NCBI RefSeq assembly: GCF_030068605.1
Contig: NZ_JASJOU010000004.1
Coordinates: 372,001-436,000, forward strand
Direction of reading: 5' to 3'
Origin: Xanthocytophaga agilis
Lineage (GTDB): Bacteria; Bacteroidota; Bacteroidia; Cytophagales; 172606-1
Length of the DNA stretch: 64,000 nt
Part shown: piece by piece, positions 52,080-60,019 of the stretch
Numbering within the stretch: position 1 is the stretch's first letter
Layout: the number at the start of each line of letters is the position of its first letter
Program-made: the position numbers and the translations under genes
The notes under the pieces: model-generated
The model's input: only the letters and a program-made list of their open reading frames with translations
Database searches by the model: none
Told to the model about the DNA's origin: nothing

Positions 52080-53255
52080 TCAGTCAGTAGAACTGGTTAA
52101 GTAATACATGCCTGTGTTACGTTCACCTTCCAGGCGGATATAGCCAAATTCAACTGCTTCGCTAATCAGGCGCTTTACCTTACTTTCATTCTGAGCAGAC
52201 ACTTCCAGTAACAGTCGCTTAAAGTCAGCTGAGGGAATCTGGGTACTCATCTGGCGGGTAAATACCTGATGAATTACTTCTTTTAGCTTGATGGTATTTC
52301 CGTTTTTAGAAACCTGAGGTTGTGCTGCGGACACGAAAAAGTGATGTCTGGCATCCCACTTGAAATATTGCTCTACTGGCAAATGACTATGGGATAGTTT
52401 GCCCATATCAAAGTCAGAAGTCAGTTGACGCATGCCATCGGCCTGCTCCATCATCTGAAGCAGTAAGAACGCCCGGCTATACCGATGCAGAAACGAGCCA
52501 AAATGACCTGCTGCTGTGGTGGTGTTTTTGTTGGGATGAAGTGTACAGATGATAGCCAGATTAAATTCTGAGGCCAGTTTTCTGATCCATCGAACCACCA
52601 GAACCGCATCCTTTGAGTCATTCATGTCGGTGGTCAGATCCAGGCAACCATCCAGTATCAGGTAGTCAAAGGGTGCTCCCTGTTTAAGTGATTCTGTCAG
52701 TAGAAGCCGTATCTCACTGCGTTTTTGCTCAGCGGTTTCCAGTTCAAGCATGGAGCGTACCTCTACATTGCGAAAACGGTTATTGCGGATTAACGACTCA
52801 TTGATAGAAACCCTTTTGAGCGTTCGTCCCAGTGAACAGGCCACATCATCTAATGGGCGTTCAAAATCGATGAATAATCCGCGACTGTCAGCGGTAGCTG
52901 CCGGATAATGAAAATCTACCAGACTGTGCGGATAGGGAGTGTTCGTCACATGGCAGATAAAGCCTGCCATTAGATCTTCAATCAAATTGGATTTTCCTGA
53001 GCCAGGAGCGCCAATTACAGTAACAAACTCGCCTTTGTTTATCAGCTTGCTTTCTCCGATGCTTAGTGCAGGTTTGGTGTTGCGTACCTGATAGGCTAAG
53101 GTTATCTCAATACTTTGTTTAACAGCAGCGGTAGAATGTGTAAATTCGTTTCTGAATTCATTTTTGCTGTTAAATTGTCCGTTTATCTGCCCAGAAAACT
53201 GTTGCATTTGTTCATTACGAAATTGAGATACCCGGCGTGAAAATTCGTCTTGCAT
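52080..53255 (-). CDS. AAA_25 replication ATPase (RepA/DnaB-like)
   Basis: 391 residues. Walker A is VIGAPGSGKSNLIEDL, Walker B FDYLILDGCLDLTTDMND, with later sensor LAIICTLHPNKNTTTAAG; this is the RecA-like AAA_25 domain of phage and plasmid replicative ATPases. A winged-helix end follows (SKVKRLISEAVEFGYIRLEG). It probably loads or acts as a helicase for the island. The frame begins with a Gln-rich N-terminus (about 45 residues). The possible origin lies directly downstream. Confidence 0.85.
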   Translation of the reverse strand: MQDEFSRRVSQFRNEQMQQFSGQINGQFNSKNEFRNEFTHSTAAVKQSIEITLAYQVRNTKPALSIGESKLINKGEFVTVIGAPGSGKSNLIEDLMAGFICHVTNTPYPHSLVDFHYPAATADSRGLFIDFERPLDDVACSLGRTLKRVSINESLIRNNRFRNVEVRSMLELETAEQKRSEIRLLLTESLKQGAPFDYLILDGCLDLTTDMNDSKDAVLVVRWIRKLASEFNLAIICTLHPNKNTTTAAGHFGSFLHRYSRAFLLLQMMEQADGMRQLTSDFDMGKLSHSHLPVEQYFKWDARHHFFVSAAQPQVSKNGNTIKLKEVIHQVFTRQMSTQIPSADFKRLLLEVSAQNESKVKRLISEAVEFGYIRLEGERNTGMYYLTSSTD

Positions 53256-53327
53256 AAAGAAAAAAAGAAAATGAAAAGTGGTGTTAGATTGGAAAAAAGG
53301 TACTGTATTGAAAGTTTATAAATTGTA

Positions 53328-53747
53328 TTAAAAAGGGACGGTTTGCTGTTGTTCATAGTAAGTGAGCAGCATATCCATCAGCGTTTCATTAGCCTCGTCC
53401 AGTGACTGATTATGCCGCTTAAGAGCATCATTGGCAATCCATAGTTTTTGGTAATGTTTGATCTGTAAAGGAGCATACAACAACTGCTCACATAAGCACT
53501 GGATAGTCAGTTCACTGACCTGGATAAACTGGACAAGTACATCGAAATCAGCCTGGATAGCAGTATACCGGCGAAAGGCTTTTTCATCGTGCATAAAGTC
53601 CGCTTGTTGTGATTTGTTGAGTTGTTCCAGCTTGTCGAGTGCTTTTTTCTTGATCAGTTTCAATACCCTGTTAAAGTCATCTACAGCCAGTTGAGCTGCC
53701 AGTGGCAAACTATACTCAGACTGCTTTTTCTTCGATGAGTGGCTCAT
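53328..53747 (-). CDS. Small helical protein translationally coupled to the helicase
   Basis: 139 residues from the ATG at 53747 (MSHSSKKKQSEYSLPLAAQL). Its ATG overlaps the TGA of the helicase gene (ATGA), and AAAGGAGG stands 7 bases before it, a strong Shine-Dalgarno, unusual in this window. The protein is helical and Gln/Lys-rich (QCLCEQLLYAPLQIKHYQKL). Probably a partner of the helicase; family unknown. Confidence 0.75.
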   Translation of the reverse strand: MSHSSKKKQSEYSLPLAAQLAVDDFNRVLKLIKKKALDKLEQLNKSQQADFMHDEKAFRRYTAIQADFDVLVQFIQVSELTIQCLCEQLLYAPLQIKHYQKLWIANDALKRHNQSLDEANETLMDMLLTYYEQQQTVPF

Positions 53748-55336
53748 CGTTTGCCTCCTTTCGGGGCTGTTTTTCGGGTAGAGATACCTGCCGCTTTCAG
53801 CGTATAATCTACCCAGTGCGATTGGTAGCCACGCAGTCGGGCAAACTCTTCGAGCATCGGACGGGGATTTTCCCGCTTGAGGATACAGCTGATAATCCAC
53901 TGGACAGGGTATTGTTTGCGTTTATTTTTCGGATCACCCATTGATGCCCGCATAATCAGTTCGATGACATTCATTGTATGCCATTCTTTCTGCATCAGAT
54001 AGGTCCAGTCTACCACAATTTCCTGTGTTTCTACCTCATACACATACGTTCCATTCACTAATTTGCGCTTAAAGGTATGCTGGCAATAGGGACAGGTTTG
54101 CGTGCTCAGCGCTACAATAGACTGACACTCCGGACACGACTTGACAGGTGCATGCTGAAGCACTGCTGCATAACCATTGCGGAAAATAGATTCCCAGTTA
54201 TAGGGTTCATGCCAAAAGCCTAACTCTCTGATATTGTTACCCATGTCTATAATGATAAACTCCTCCTTGGTGGCTGTCGTACGTGATCCGCGTCCACACA
54301 TTTGCAGATAGAGAGACAATGAACGGGTAGCCCGGTTTAAGACAATACACTCTATCGTTGGCTCATCAAAGCCCGTAGTCAGAATACCACAGTTCACCAG
54401 AATGGCATCAGGCGTATGAGCAAACCACTGCAGTGTTGCGTGACGTTCATCAGTCGGGGTGTCTGAAGTGATGTATCTGACCTGGTCATGTACTTGCAGG
54501 AAGGCTTGGGTAGTGCGCAGTGTATGTAGCTTGTTCACACAAAAGATCACCGTCTTTTTACCTTCCGCATGCTTTTGCCAGTTGGAAACACACCCCTGAT
54601 ACAGGGCCGGTTTGTCAAAGTCGGCATAGAGTTCATTGATTTTATAGTCCCCATCAAACGCTCTACCCGCTTTAATCTCCATAGGGACAGCAAAATAACG
54701 TGGCAACGCCAGATGTCCTGCTTCGATCAGGCTATGAATCTGAGTTCCGACTACAATGTCATTAAAGTAGGTGTTTAAGGGAATTCGCTTACTGGCAGAC
54801 AGGGGAGTAGCCGTAGCGCCTACAATAGGCGTATCCGGATGCAGCTGGATTACTTTCCGGAAATTACCTTTGTGCGCTTCGTCTATAATGAGTAGCTTAA
54901 GATCCGGTAATGACCAGCCTTTCTGTACTCTCCGGTAATAGGTCTCTGCCATTGCCACTATTACCTGTGTAGTTGGCATCTGTTTGCTGCTGGCATCTAC
55001 TATACCAGCCTGCAATCCGGATCGTTCCAATGTAGCTGCCGCCTGATGCAATAGTTCCATGCGATCCACCAGGATCAATACACGTGCCTCAGGTGTTGTC
55101 TCTAACGTACGCCGTGTCATCTCCGCAAAGGTGACCGTCTTACCGGCTCCCGTAGGCAGGCACAAGATCAGACGACTGGCACCGGATTGGTGCCGTCTGG
55201 TCAGTTCTGTAATACTACTTTCCTGATAATCCCGTAAGGAGAAAGCTTGCTTGTTTTTAGGCAACTCACTGGCTGGTAAGGGCAAAGCTTCGCCATTCAC
55301 GCTAGTGGCGTGAGTCAAATTATCCGTTTGTTGCAT
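53744..55336 (-). CDS. DEAH-box superfamily 2 helicase
   Basis: 530 residues with all SF2 motifs: Q/Ia region, I (LPTGAGKTVTF), II (LLIIDEAHKGN), III (VGATATP), V/VI (TTGFDEPTIE, QMCGRGSRT). A C-terminal zinc ribbon (CPECQSIVALSTQTCPYC) follows the helicase core. It matches phage and plasmid DNA helicases of the type III restriction/SSL2 group. It is the first large gene after the HTH_17 regulator, 3 bp downstream of it. Confidence 0.9.
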   Translation of the reverse strand: MQQTDNLTHATSVNGEALPLPASELPKNKQAFSLRDYQESSITELTRRHQSGASRLILCLPTGAGKTVTFAEMTRRTLETTPEARVLILVDRMELLHQAAATLERSGLQAGIVDASSKQMPTTQVIVAMAETYYRRVQKGWSLPDLKLLIIDEAHKGNFRKVIQLHPDTPIVGATATPLSASKRIPLNTYFNDIVVGTQIHSLIEAGHLALPRYFAVPMEIKAGRAFDGDYKINELYADFDKPALYQGCVSNWQKHAEGKKTVIFCVNKLHTLRTTQAFLQVHDQVRYITSDTPTDERHATLQWFAHTPDAILVNCGILTTGFDEPTIECIVLNRATRSLSLYLQMCGRGSRTTATKEEFIIIDMGNNIRELGFWHEPYNWESIFRNGYAAVLQHAPVKSCPECQSIVALSTQTCPYCQHTFKRKLVNGTYVYEVETQEIVVDWTYLMQKEWHTMNVIELIMRASMGDPKNKRKQYPVQWIISCILKRENPRPMLEEFARLRGYQSHWVDYTLKAAGISTRKTAPKGGKR

Positions 55337-55339
55337 CGA

Positions 55340-55705
55340 TTAGCGGGTTGAGGTAGCTAGCAGATTAGAAGTTTGCGACTGATGAGTTTGCGACAGATGG
55401 CGTTGGATTTCTTCCTCCATTTCCTGAAGGGTTTTGTGCTTGCCATCCTTGATCCATTGGTAAAGGTCACGGGAGCTGAAGTAGAGCTTTTTGCGCTGCT
55501 TCATAAAAGGGATGAGTCCATCGGCAGCCAGATGATAAATGGTCGATTTAGCCAGGCCTGTAATTTCCATAGCCAGCTCTATTCCGCCCAGGCGTTCATT
55601 GTCCTGTAATAGGTCGGATACTTGTGAGAGATTGGGTCTGATGTCAGACAATAGGATTTCAATGCGTGATAAACAGCTGATAACTTCTTTGTAGGAAGTG
55701 TGCAT
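55340..55705 (-). CDS. HTH_17 (excisionase-like) DNA-binding protein
   Basis: 121 residues. The MerR-like HTH_17 fold is visible: RLGGIELAMEITGLAKSTIY, HLAADGLIPFMKQRKKLYFS, RDLYQWIKDGKHK. Bacteroidota mobile elements often carry such a gene just upstream of their helicase, where it serves as excisionase or master regulator. It is the first gene of the island and its control region faces the operator at 55840-55862. Confidence 0.87.
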   Translation of the reverse strand: MHTSYKEVISCLSRIEILLSDIRPNLSQVSDLLQDNERLGGIELAMEITGLAKSTIYHLAADGLIPFMKQRKKLYFSSRDLYQWIKDGKHKTLQEMEEEIQRHLSQTHQSQTSNLLATSTR

Positions 55706-55839
55706 ATACGTTTGGGGTTAGTGGTGAAAAACGATCAGAAATAATCGACCAGAAACCCGCTGAGAGAACGATGTAAAACAGATAAAAAAATATGAGATAG
55801 TAACAGTGTGTTGATGTGTCCAGGAGAGACACTACGAAA

Positions 55840-55862
55840 AATGACAAGTCTGAACTTGCATT
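55840..55862. promoter_or_regulatory. Imperfect palindromic operator upstream of the island
   Basis: AATGACAAGT-CTGA-ACTTGCATT is a palindrome with one unpaired base. It lies between the island's first gene (starts 55705, minus strand) and a plus-strand promoter (55858-55884), suitable for controlling both directions. Confidence 0.45.
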
Positions 55863-55884
55863 TCTAAACTTTTCACTATCTTTG
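55858..55884 (+). promoter_or_regulatory. Bacteroidota-type promoter reading away from the island
   Basis: TATCTTTG at 55877-55884 fits TAnnTTTG, with TTG at 55858-55860 as the -33 element (16-bp spacing). No long open frame follows on the plus strand until about 57390. Confidence 0.5.
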
Positions 55885-55889
55885 TATAG

Positions 55890-56151
55890 CACCGCAGCAG
55901 ATAAGATTCCTATGAAGTTGTTTTCCTGTTTGTTATCTATCTTTCAATAGCTTTTTATAACAGTTTTTCCTTTGCATAGTCAACTCATTACAGCAGTGTT
56001 TATTTAATTAATCTGTTTGTAAGTGATAAAAATAAAACACTTTTCTGTTAGCGCAGAAGAGAGGTTTATTCCGCCAAGGGATGGTCAAGTTTCCTAGGCC
56101 TAAACATCCTTTGGTATCAGGGAGCTCGTTCTCGTAACGGGCTCTTTTTTT
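55890..56151 (+). ncRNA. Candidate structured small RNA
   Basis: A promoter ends at 55884 and a terminator lies at 56122-56151, so a transcript of about 260 nt is predicted. It contains a stable hairpin: CCAAGGGATG (56074-56083) with CATCCTTTGG (56105-56114), whose loop has GTTT...AAAC. The only frame at its 5' end is a 12-residue peptide (MKLFSCLLSIFQ). I cannot match it to 6S RNA, tmRNA or RNase P. Confidence 0.45.
56122..56151 (+). terminator. Rho-independent terminator of the candidate RNA
   Basis: GAGCTCGTT (56122-56130) pairs with AACGGGCTC (56136-56144), 9 bp with one G-U, loop CTCGT, followed by seven T. Confidence 0.85.
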
Positions 56152-56639
56152 GCCCCCTCAGTACTGTAAGACAAACAAAGGATAGTGATTGTTAGAAATC
56201 TATAACCTTGTTTTTGTCCTAAAAATACATCCGGAACAGTGATTTTCTTATGGAAACAAATATAGTAGATCGAACAATATCTGCCAAACATTTTTGTGTA
56301 AAAAAGCTACTTTTTATCTGAAATTGTGCGAAAATTATTGATGGGTTAGTTGTTGTATTATTCTGTGGAAAGAAATGTTTAAACATTATAATAAGAAAAT
56401 TTTCTGTATTTTGCTGATATTCAGATGGGATAAGATGAGATGTTTATAACTGTGTAATAACAAGATCCCATAAGAAGCAGAATACGATTGATTTCATCCA
56501 AAATTAAACTATGTTCTGAATAGTTGATCTAGGAAAAAGCCAAAAAATGGCTATGGTATGGAGGCATGGTCCGCGATCTATATGAAATATTCAATTTAAG
56601 GCCCCAAAGAGGCTCTATAAGCTAAAATATCCGTGCGGT

Positions 56640-57190
56640 CAATACAGAATGCGATTTTGCCTTAAAATCGCTCTCATGTGTTCTAAAAGCGTGAGAGAGG
56701 GTAGATTTGACCAGCAATAGGGCATTAGAGGCATAAAATGTAGGGGCGATTGGCAGATCGCCCTGGTTCCATACACGAATGCTCAGGTTTATCAGACAAC
56801 TATTTCGGATTGATCCCATGCTGTACCTGTGGGAAACAGGGCGACTGCCAGTCGCCCCTACATTCCTGTGTTGGATTACAAATCCAAATAGTACCTACAC
56901 GAAATCAGCGTCCTACGGAATCTGATTAAACCAAATGTTCGGATGTCCAAAAACCGAAAAACGTCGATTCCTAAACCGCCTGAGAATGGCGTATACGCGT
57001 TCTGGGTCAGGATTTCTCTCAAATACGCGATTCTAGCGCGTTTCAGGTTATATATTTTTTTAGGGGTCTGGGCGATTTGGCTCAGAAATGCGATTTAAGG
57101 CATGAAAGATCGTTTATAAGCCATTTTTCGTTACGAGTCGATTAATAGTTCCGAAACATAGCAAAATCGCTCTAAAGGCTTCTAATGGTC
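56640..57190. other. Non-coding stretch with many small palindromes
   Basis: No gene is visible from 56152 to 57389. The stretch holds GCGATTTT-GCCTT-AAAATCGC (56651-56671), the REP-like element (56737-56864), the palindrome GCGTATACGC (56989-56998), and AAAATCGCTCT twice (about 56664 and 57163). These repeated GCGATTT/AAATCGC pieces suggest decayed repeats rather than a protein gene. Confidence 0.5.
56737..56864. repeat. REP/MITE-like element with 28-bp inverted ends
   Basis: The ends are 56737-56765 (AATGTAGGGGCGATTGGCAG...) and 56837-56864, whose complement reads AATGTAGGGGCGACTGGCAG... . Each end is itself a small hairpin (GGGCGACT...AGTCGCCC). Similar GTAGGGGCGA palindromes are widely scattered in bacterial genomes as mobile repeats. 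Confidence 0.75.
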
Positions 57191-57389
57191 TGTAATGCCT
57201 TTTAAAAAGCAAGGGTAGGAGAAAGCTTGTTTTTGAGTGATTTTTGTTATGTGCTGATTTTCAGTGTATTATATTTTTGGCTTTTTTGCTTTGGAAAATA
57301 TGCTTTTTGAGTTGATAATTTTTTACAAAATCATCTTATAAAAAACGGAAGAAATGACTATTTTTAAGAGTTAAATCATTTCTTTCTGT

Positions 57390-57533
57390 ATGTTGCATTT
57401 TACTCAAACTGAAGCCGACAATCTATTTAAACTACTCAATTCTGACCAGCTGGAAAATATCCGGTTAGGCTTGGAACTTGCTCAATCACAGAATATAGAT
57501 ATTCAATATGTATGTACTCAGCCAAAGAACTAA
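57390..57533 (+). CDS. Small orphan domain, possibly a truncated LRR-protein gene
   Basis: 47 residues (MLHFTQTEADNLFKLLNSDQ, then LENIRLGLELAQSQ). The segment NLFKLLNSDQLENIRLGLEL resembles the N-terminal domain of the leucine-rich-repeat protein at 38758 (NLKRLLLSTTDENVKLGLTI). No repeats follow; the frame stops at 57533 and overlaps the start of the next gene. It is either a stand-alone small protein or a remnant. Confidence 0.5.
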   Translation: MLHFTQTEADNLFKLLNSDQLENIRLGLELAQSQNIDIQYVCTQPKN

Positions 57534-58156
57534 TAGATCAGATTCGGATCAATCCAAATCTGGTAGGAACAAAATCTGTTTTCTGCTTAAAGGCGTTTTT
57601 TGATGGCTGGTATTTTCGAAAAGTGCCACCAGTCTCAGAAGCATATTTAGAATATAAATTCCAATCCTGGATTGAAGAAAAACTGGAGGCAGGTCCGCAT
57701 TGTACATGTTCCTGGGCAAGGATAATCTGTCTAGTAAATCAGGATGAGTATGACGCTTTCTTTCATTTCTTTGAGTTGTTTGATCGTTTTTATCAGGAAG
57801 TAGACCTTCAAGCATATGAAGAAGTCCCTTATTCCAGAGTAGCCCCTTATGATCACTATTCGATAGAAGCACTACTTGAAAAACTTCAAACACGAACACC
57901 TATGTATATTGGTCACAATACACTTACTTGTTTGGATTCGTTTCTACGTGGTTGGTATCTGAGAGATCCGGATGGAATTACCGATTGGCATATCATGGAA
58001 GGCTTTGAAAGTTGGCTCATTGCGAAAAATAAATTCTATCCTGGACCTCCTTCCTGGCAAAAGATTATTTCCTATTATAGTTCCAACTATTCACCTGGTT
58101 TGTTTCATTTTTTCGAAGAATATAATGAATATATCCAAACGATAAAGAAACAATGA
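57512..58156 (+). CDS. Unknown protein with two copies of a ~95-residue domain
   Basis: 214 residues. Two copies of one domain are visible: residues 5-98 (GTKSVFCLKAFFDGWYFR, SWARIICL, AFFHFFELFDRFY) and 118-210 (PMYIGHNTLTCLDSFLRGWY, SWQKIISY, GLFHFFEEYNEYI). Shared pattern: (M)(Y)hG-x5-L-x2-F-x2-GW, F-x2-W, W-x2-II, FF. No signal peptide. The first gene of the accessory cluster; not recognised. An immunity or sensing function is a guess from context. Confidence 0.72.
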   Translation: MYSAKELIDQIRINPNLVGTKSVFCLKAFFDGWYFRKVPPVSEAYLEYKFQSWIEEKLEAGPHCTCSWARIICLVNQDEYDAFFHFFELFDRFYQEVDLQAYEEVPYSRVAPYDHYSIEALLEKLQTRTPMYIGHNTLTCLDSFLRGWYLRDPDGITDWHIMEGFESWLIAKNKFYPGPPSWQKIISYYSSNYSPGLFHFFEEYNEYIQTIKKQ

Positions 58157-58246
58157 GAATGCTATATTACTGATTTTCGTAAGGGATATTTCTTACGTTG
58201 GCAACATTGAGCAATGCCTATTGATTAGAAAAACATTTGCACATTC

Positions 58247-58885
58247 ATGGAAAACATTTACCAATTATTAGATAGAATTAAACCTTGTCCTGGGATGTAT
58301 CTGGGAAAAAATAGCATCAGTGCGTTAGCTCAGTTTATTGGAGGGTACGACTATGCCTTCCATAGTCTGGGTATAGATAATCCTGAAATGCCACCATTTC
58401 ATATGTTTCATGAATGGTCAGCTTATCGGTTCAAATGGAGTGAGTCCACAGCAGGGTGGAAAAATATCATTCTGGAGGAATGTGAAGGTGATGAGGCTCG
58501 GGCACTGGATGTTTTCTACCAGGTATTGGAGGATTTTAAACGTTTGGTTCCAATTGCTATTACAAAAGTAATTATACAACAGGAAAATAGAGCATTTTAC
58601 TATTCGCCCGCTTGCAAGATTAAACGAGGTCATCCTTCGAGTCAGTCTATATTGGAAAAAGAAGCTCCTGACAGTATTTATCTGATCGAGTTTTCTGATC
58701 TTTTTGGGTATTATAATTATTGGGTTCAGGGTATAAAAGTTCTTGATATGGATCGGTGGCGATATAAACAAAGGACTGAGGCACTTAAACAAATAAAAAT
58801 GGAGTTTGGAGAGACTCTGTATATGGTTGAGATTGGGCAGGGTGAAGTAGAGCGTCTATTTGAAAAACTGGTGATGAATAGCTAA
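58247..58885 (+). CDS. Unknown protein with one copy of the same domain plus a C-terminal extension
   Basis: 212 residues. The N-terminal part (residues 4-100) carries the domain of the previous gene (RIKPCPGMYLGKNSISALAQ, FIGGYDYAF, GWKNIIL). The second half (ITKVIIQQENRAFYYSPACK, ALKQIKMEFGETLYMVEIGQ) is unrelated and unrecognised. Same strand, 90 bp after the previous gene. Confidence 0.7.
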   Translation: MENIYQLLDRIKPCPGMYLGKNSISALAQFIGGYDYAFHSLGIDNPEMPPFHMFHEWSAYRFKWSESTAGWKNIILEECEGDEARALDVFYQVLEDFKRLVPIAITKVIIQQENRAFYYSPACKIKRGHPSSQSILEKEAPDSIYLIEFSDLFGYYNYWVQGIKVLDMDRWRYKQRTEALKQIKMEFGETLYMVEIGQGEVERLFEKLVMNS

Positions 58886-58899
58886 ATCTTATATATAGT

Positions 58900-59250
58900 A
58901 TGACAGAAGAGAAAAAGCACGAGGTGTTTGCTTTTTTTAAGCAAAATAGTATTTTGAAAGATCTGCCTATAGATCCTGATAAGATGTATGTCAACAATAC
59001 AACGCTAAATTATATGGTAGATCTGTACCAGTTTAGACGTATACATGCAGTGGAACGGAAAAGTGAGAAAGCCTTGACTCTATGTGATGATATACTGGCT
59101 GGTTTGTCTTACATGCAGGGAGAGGAGTTGTATTTTGTCTCCTATAACGATGATTTGGTGAGTGTCTATGGTCTTGTGGATGAAGTGATGAAACACATAT
59201 ATCTATTTCCTGTCAGTGGTGCTAATGATGGATATAAAACTGAGCAGTAA
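58900..59250 (+). CDS. Unknown small acidic protein
   Basis: 116 residues, 14 bp after the previous gene on the same strand. Helical with aromatic content (TTLNYMVDLYQFRRIHAVER, LAGLSYMQGEELYFVSYNDD). No signal peptide, no family recognised. It ends the short plus-strand run of the accessory cluster. Confidence 0.68.
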   Translation: MTEEKKHEVFAFFKQNSILKDLPIDPDKMYVNNTTLNYMVDLYQFRRIHAVERKSEKALTLCDDILAGLSYMQGEELYFVSYNDDLVSVYGLVDEVMKHIYLFPVSGANDGYKTEQ

Positions 59251-59274
59251 AATACAGAGTACTTTTTAGATTAA

Positions 59275-59424
59275 TTAACCAAATGGCAGAATGGAAAGAT
59301 AAAGTTCTATCAGATTGTGTATCCTACAGGAATTAATATAAATGCAGATGTAGTCTGTGAGCCTAAAGGTTGAAATCGATATAGTATTCAAAATGGGGTT
59401 GGGGTTATTAAGCTGGTGGTTTAG
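59275..59424 (+). pseudogene. Remnant coding stretch with an internal TGA
   Basis: One frame reads LTKWQNGKIKFYQIVYPTGI...VVCEPKG, then TGA (59371-59373), then NRYSIQNGVGVIKLVV and TAG. The sense of the sequence continues across the TGA (G-stop-N-R-Y), as if a Trp codon had mutated, and there is no ATG. It looks like the C-terminal scrap of a larger gene, in a 260-bp gap (59251-59509) with nothing else. Confidence 0.35.
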
Positions 59425-59509
59425 TTAACTCCGAAAGGAAATACCCTTTAAATAAGAATAATATTCTTAGTATTACTTTACTACTCCTTTTCATTATCTT
59501 GATAATGAA

Positions 59510-59989
59510 TCAGTTATCGCAAAGAGGGACGCCATTAACCTCTATACCCGTCGTTATATTTTTGAGCTGCTGGCTGATTAGGCCCATTGCTTGGAAATAC
59601 AGCATGACATTAGCGGGTTTAATGGTAGTCTGTGTAGTATTGCTTATCATCAATGGATTCTGATGTGTATAAATTTGTTGAGGAGCCAGATGGAGTCCTT
59701 GTTGTTTCAGCTCAAAGATAAACTCAGGAGAAAACCATTCGTCTATATGGACCGCTTTCTGAAGATGTAACTGAAAGGTATCATAGGAGTCAGCTATCAG
59801 GTGCATTTGCCTTTGAGCTACATCCAGCCAGAATATGTAGCCTTTTGTGTCCTGTAGAAAAGCATCTCCCAGACTGGTAATCATCATTACATGTTTATCC
59901 TTGCCAATAAGCCATTGCCAGTTATGAAACAATACACTTGTATCTATGGCTGAAATGTCAATGGTCAGGTCGTTCCAGGATAACTGCAT
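59510..59989 (-). CDS. Tdi1/DUF1851-like immunity-type protein
   Basis: 159 residues that follow the C-terminal domain of T6SS immunity protein Tdi1 (DUF1851): ITSLGDAFLQDTKGYIFWLD, MHLIADSYDTFQLHL, PANVMLYFQAMGLISQQL. Such proteins neutralise ADP-ribosyltransferase-type toxins in other systems, but related domains also occur without a toxin. No toxin gene is adjacent in this window. It follows the acyl-carrier-like gene by 30 bp. Confidence 0.62.
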   Translation of the reverse strand: MQLSWNDLTIDISAIDTSVLFHNWQWLIGKDKHVMMITSLGDAFLQDTKGYIFWLDVAQRQMHLIADSYDTFQLHLQKAVHIDEWFSPEFIFELKQQGLHLAPQQIYTHQNPLMISNTTQTTIKPANVMLYFQAMGLISQQLKNITTGIEVNGVPLCDN

Positions 59990-60019
59990 ATATCGGAATG
60001 GTATGATTTGCTCCGAAAG

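Noticed and set aside
56100-56291. 63-codon minus-strand frame
   Set aside because: It overlaps the terminator and hairpin of the candidate RNA; no protein pattern.
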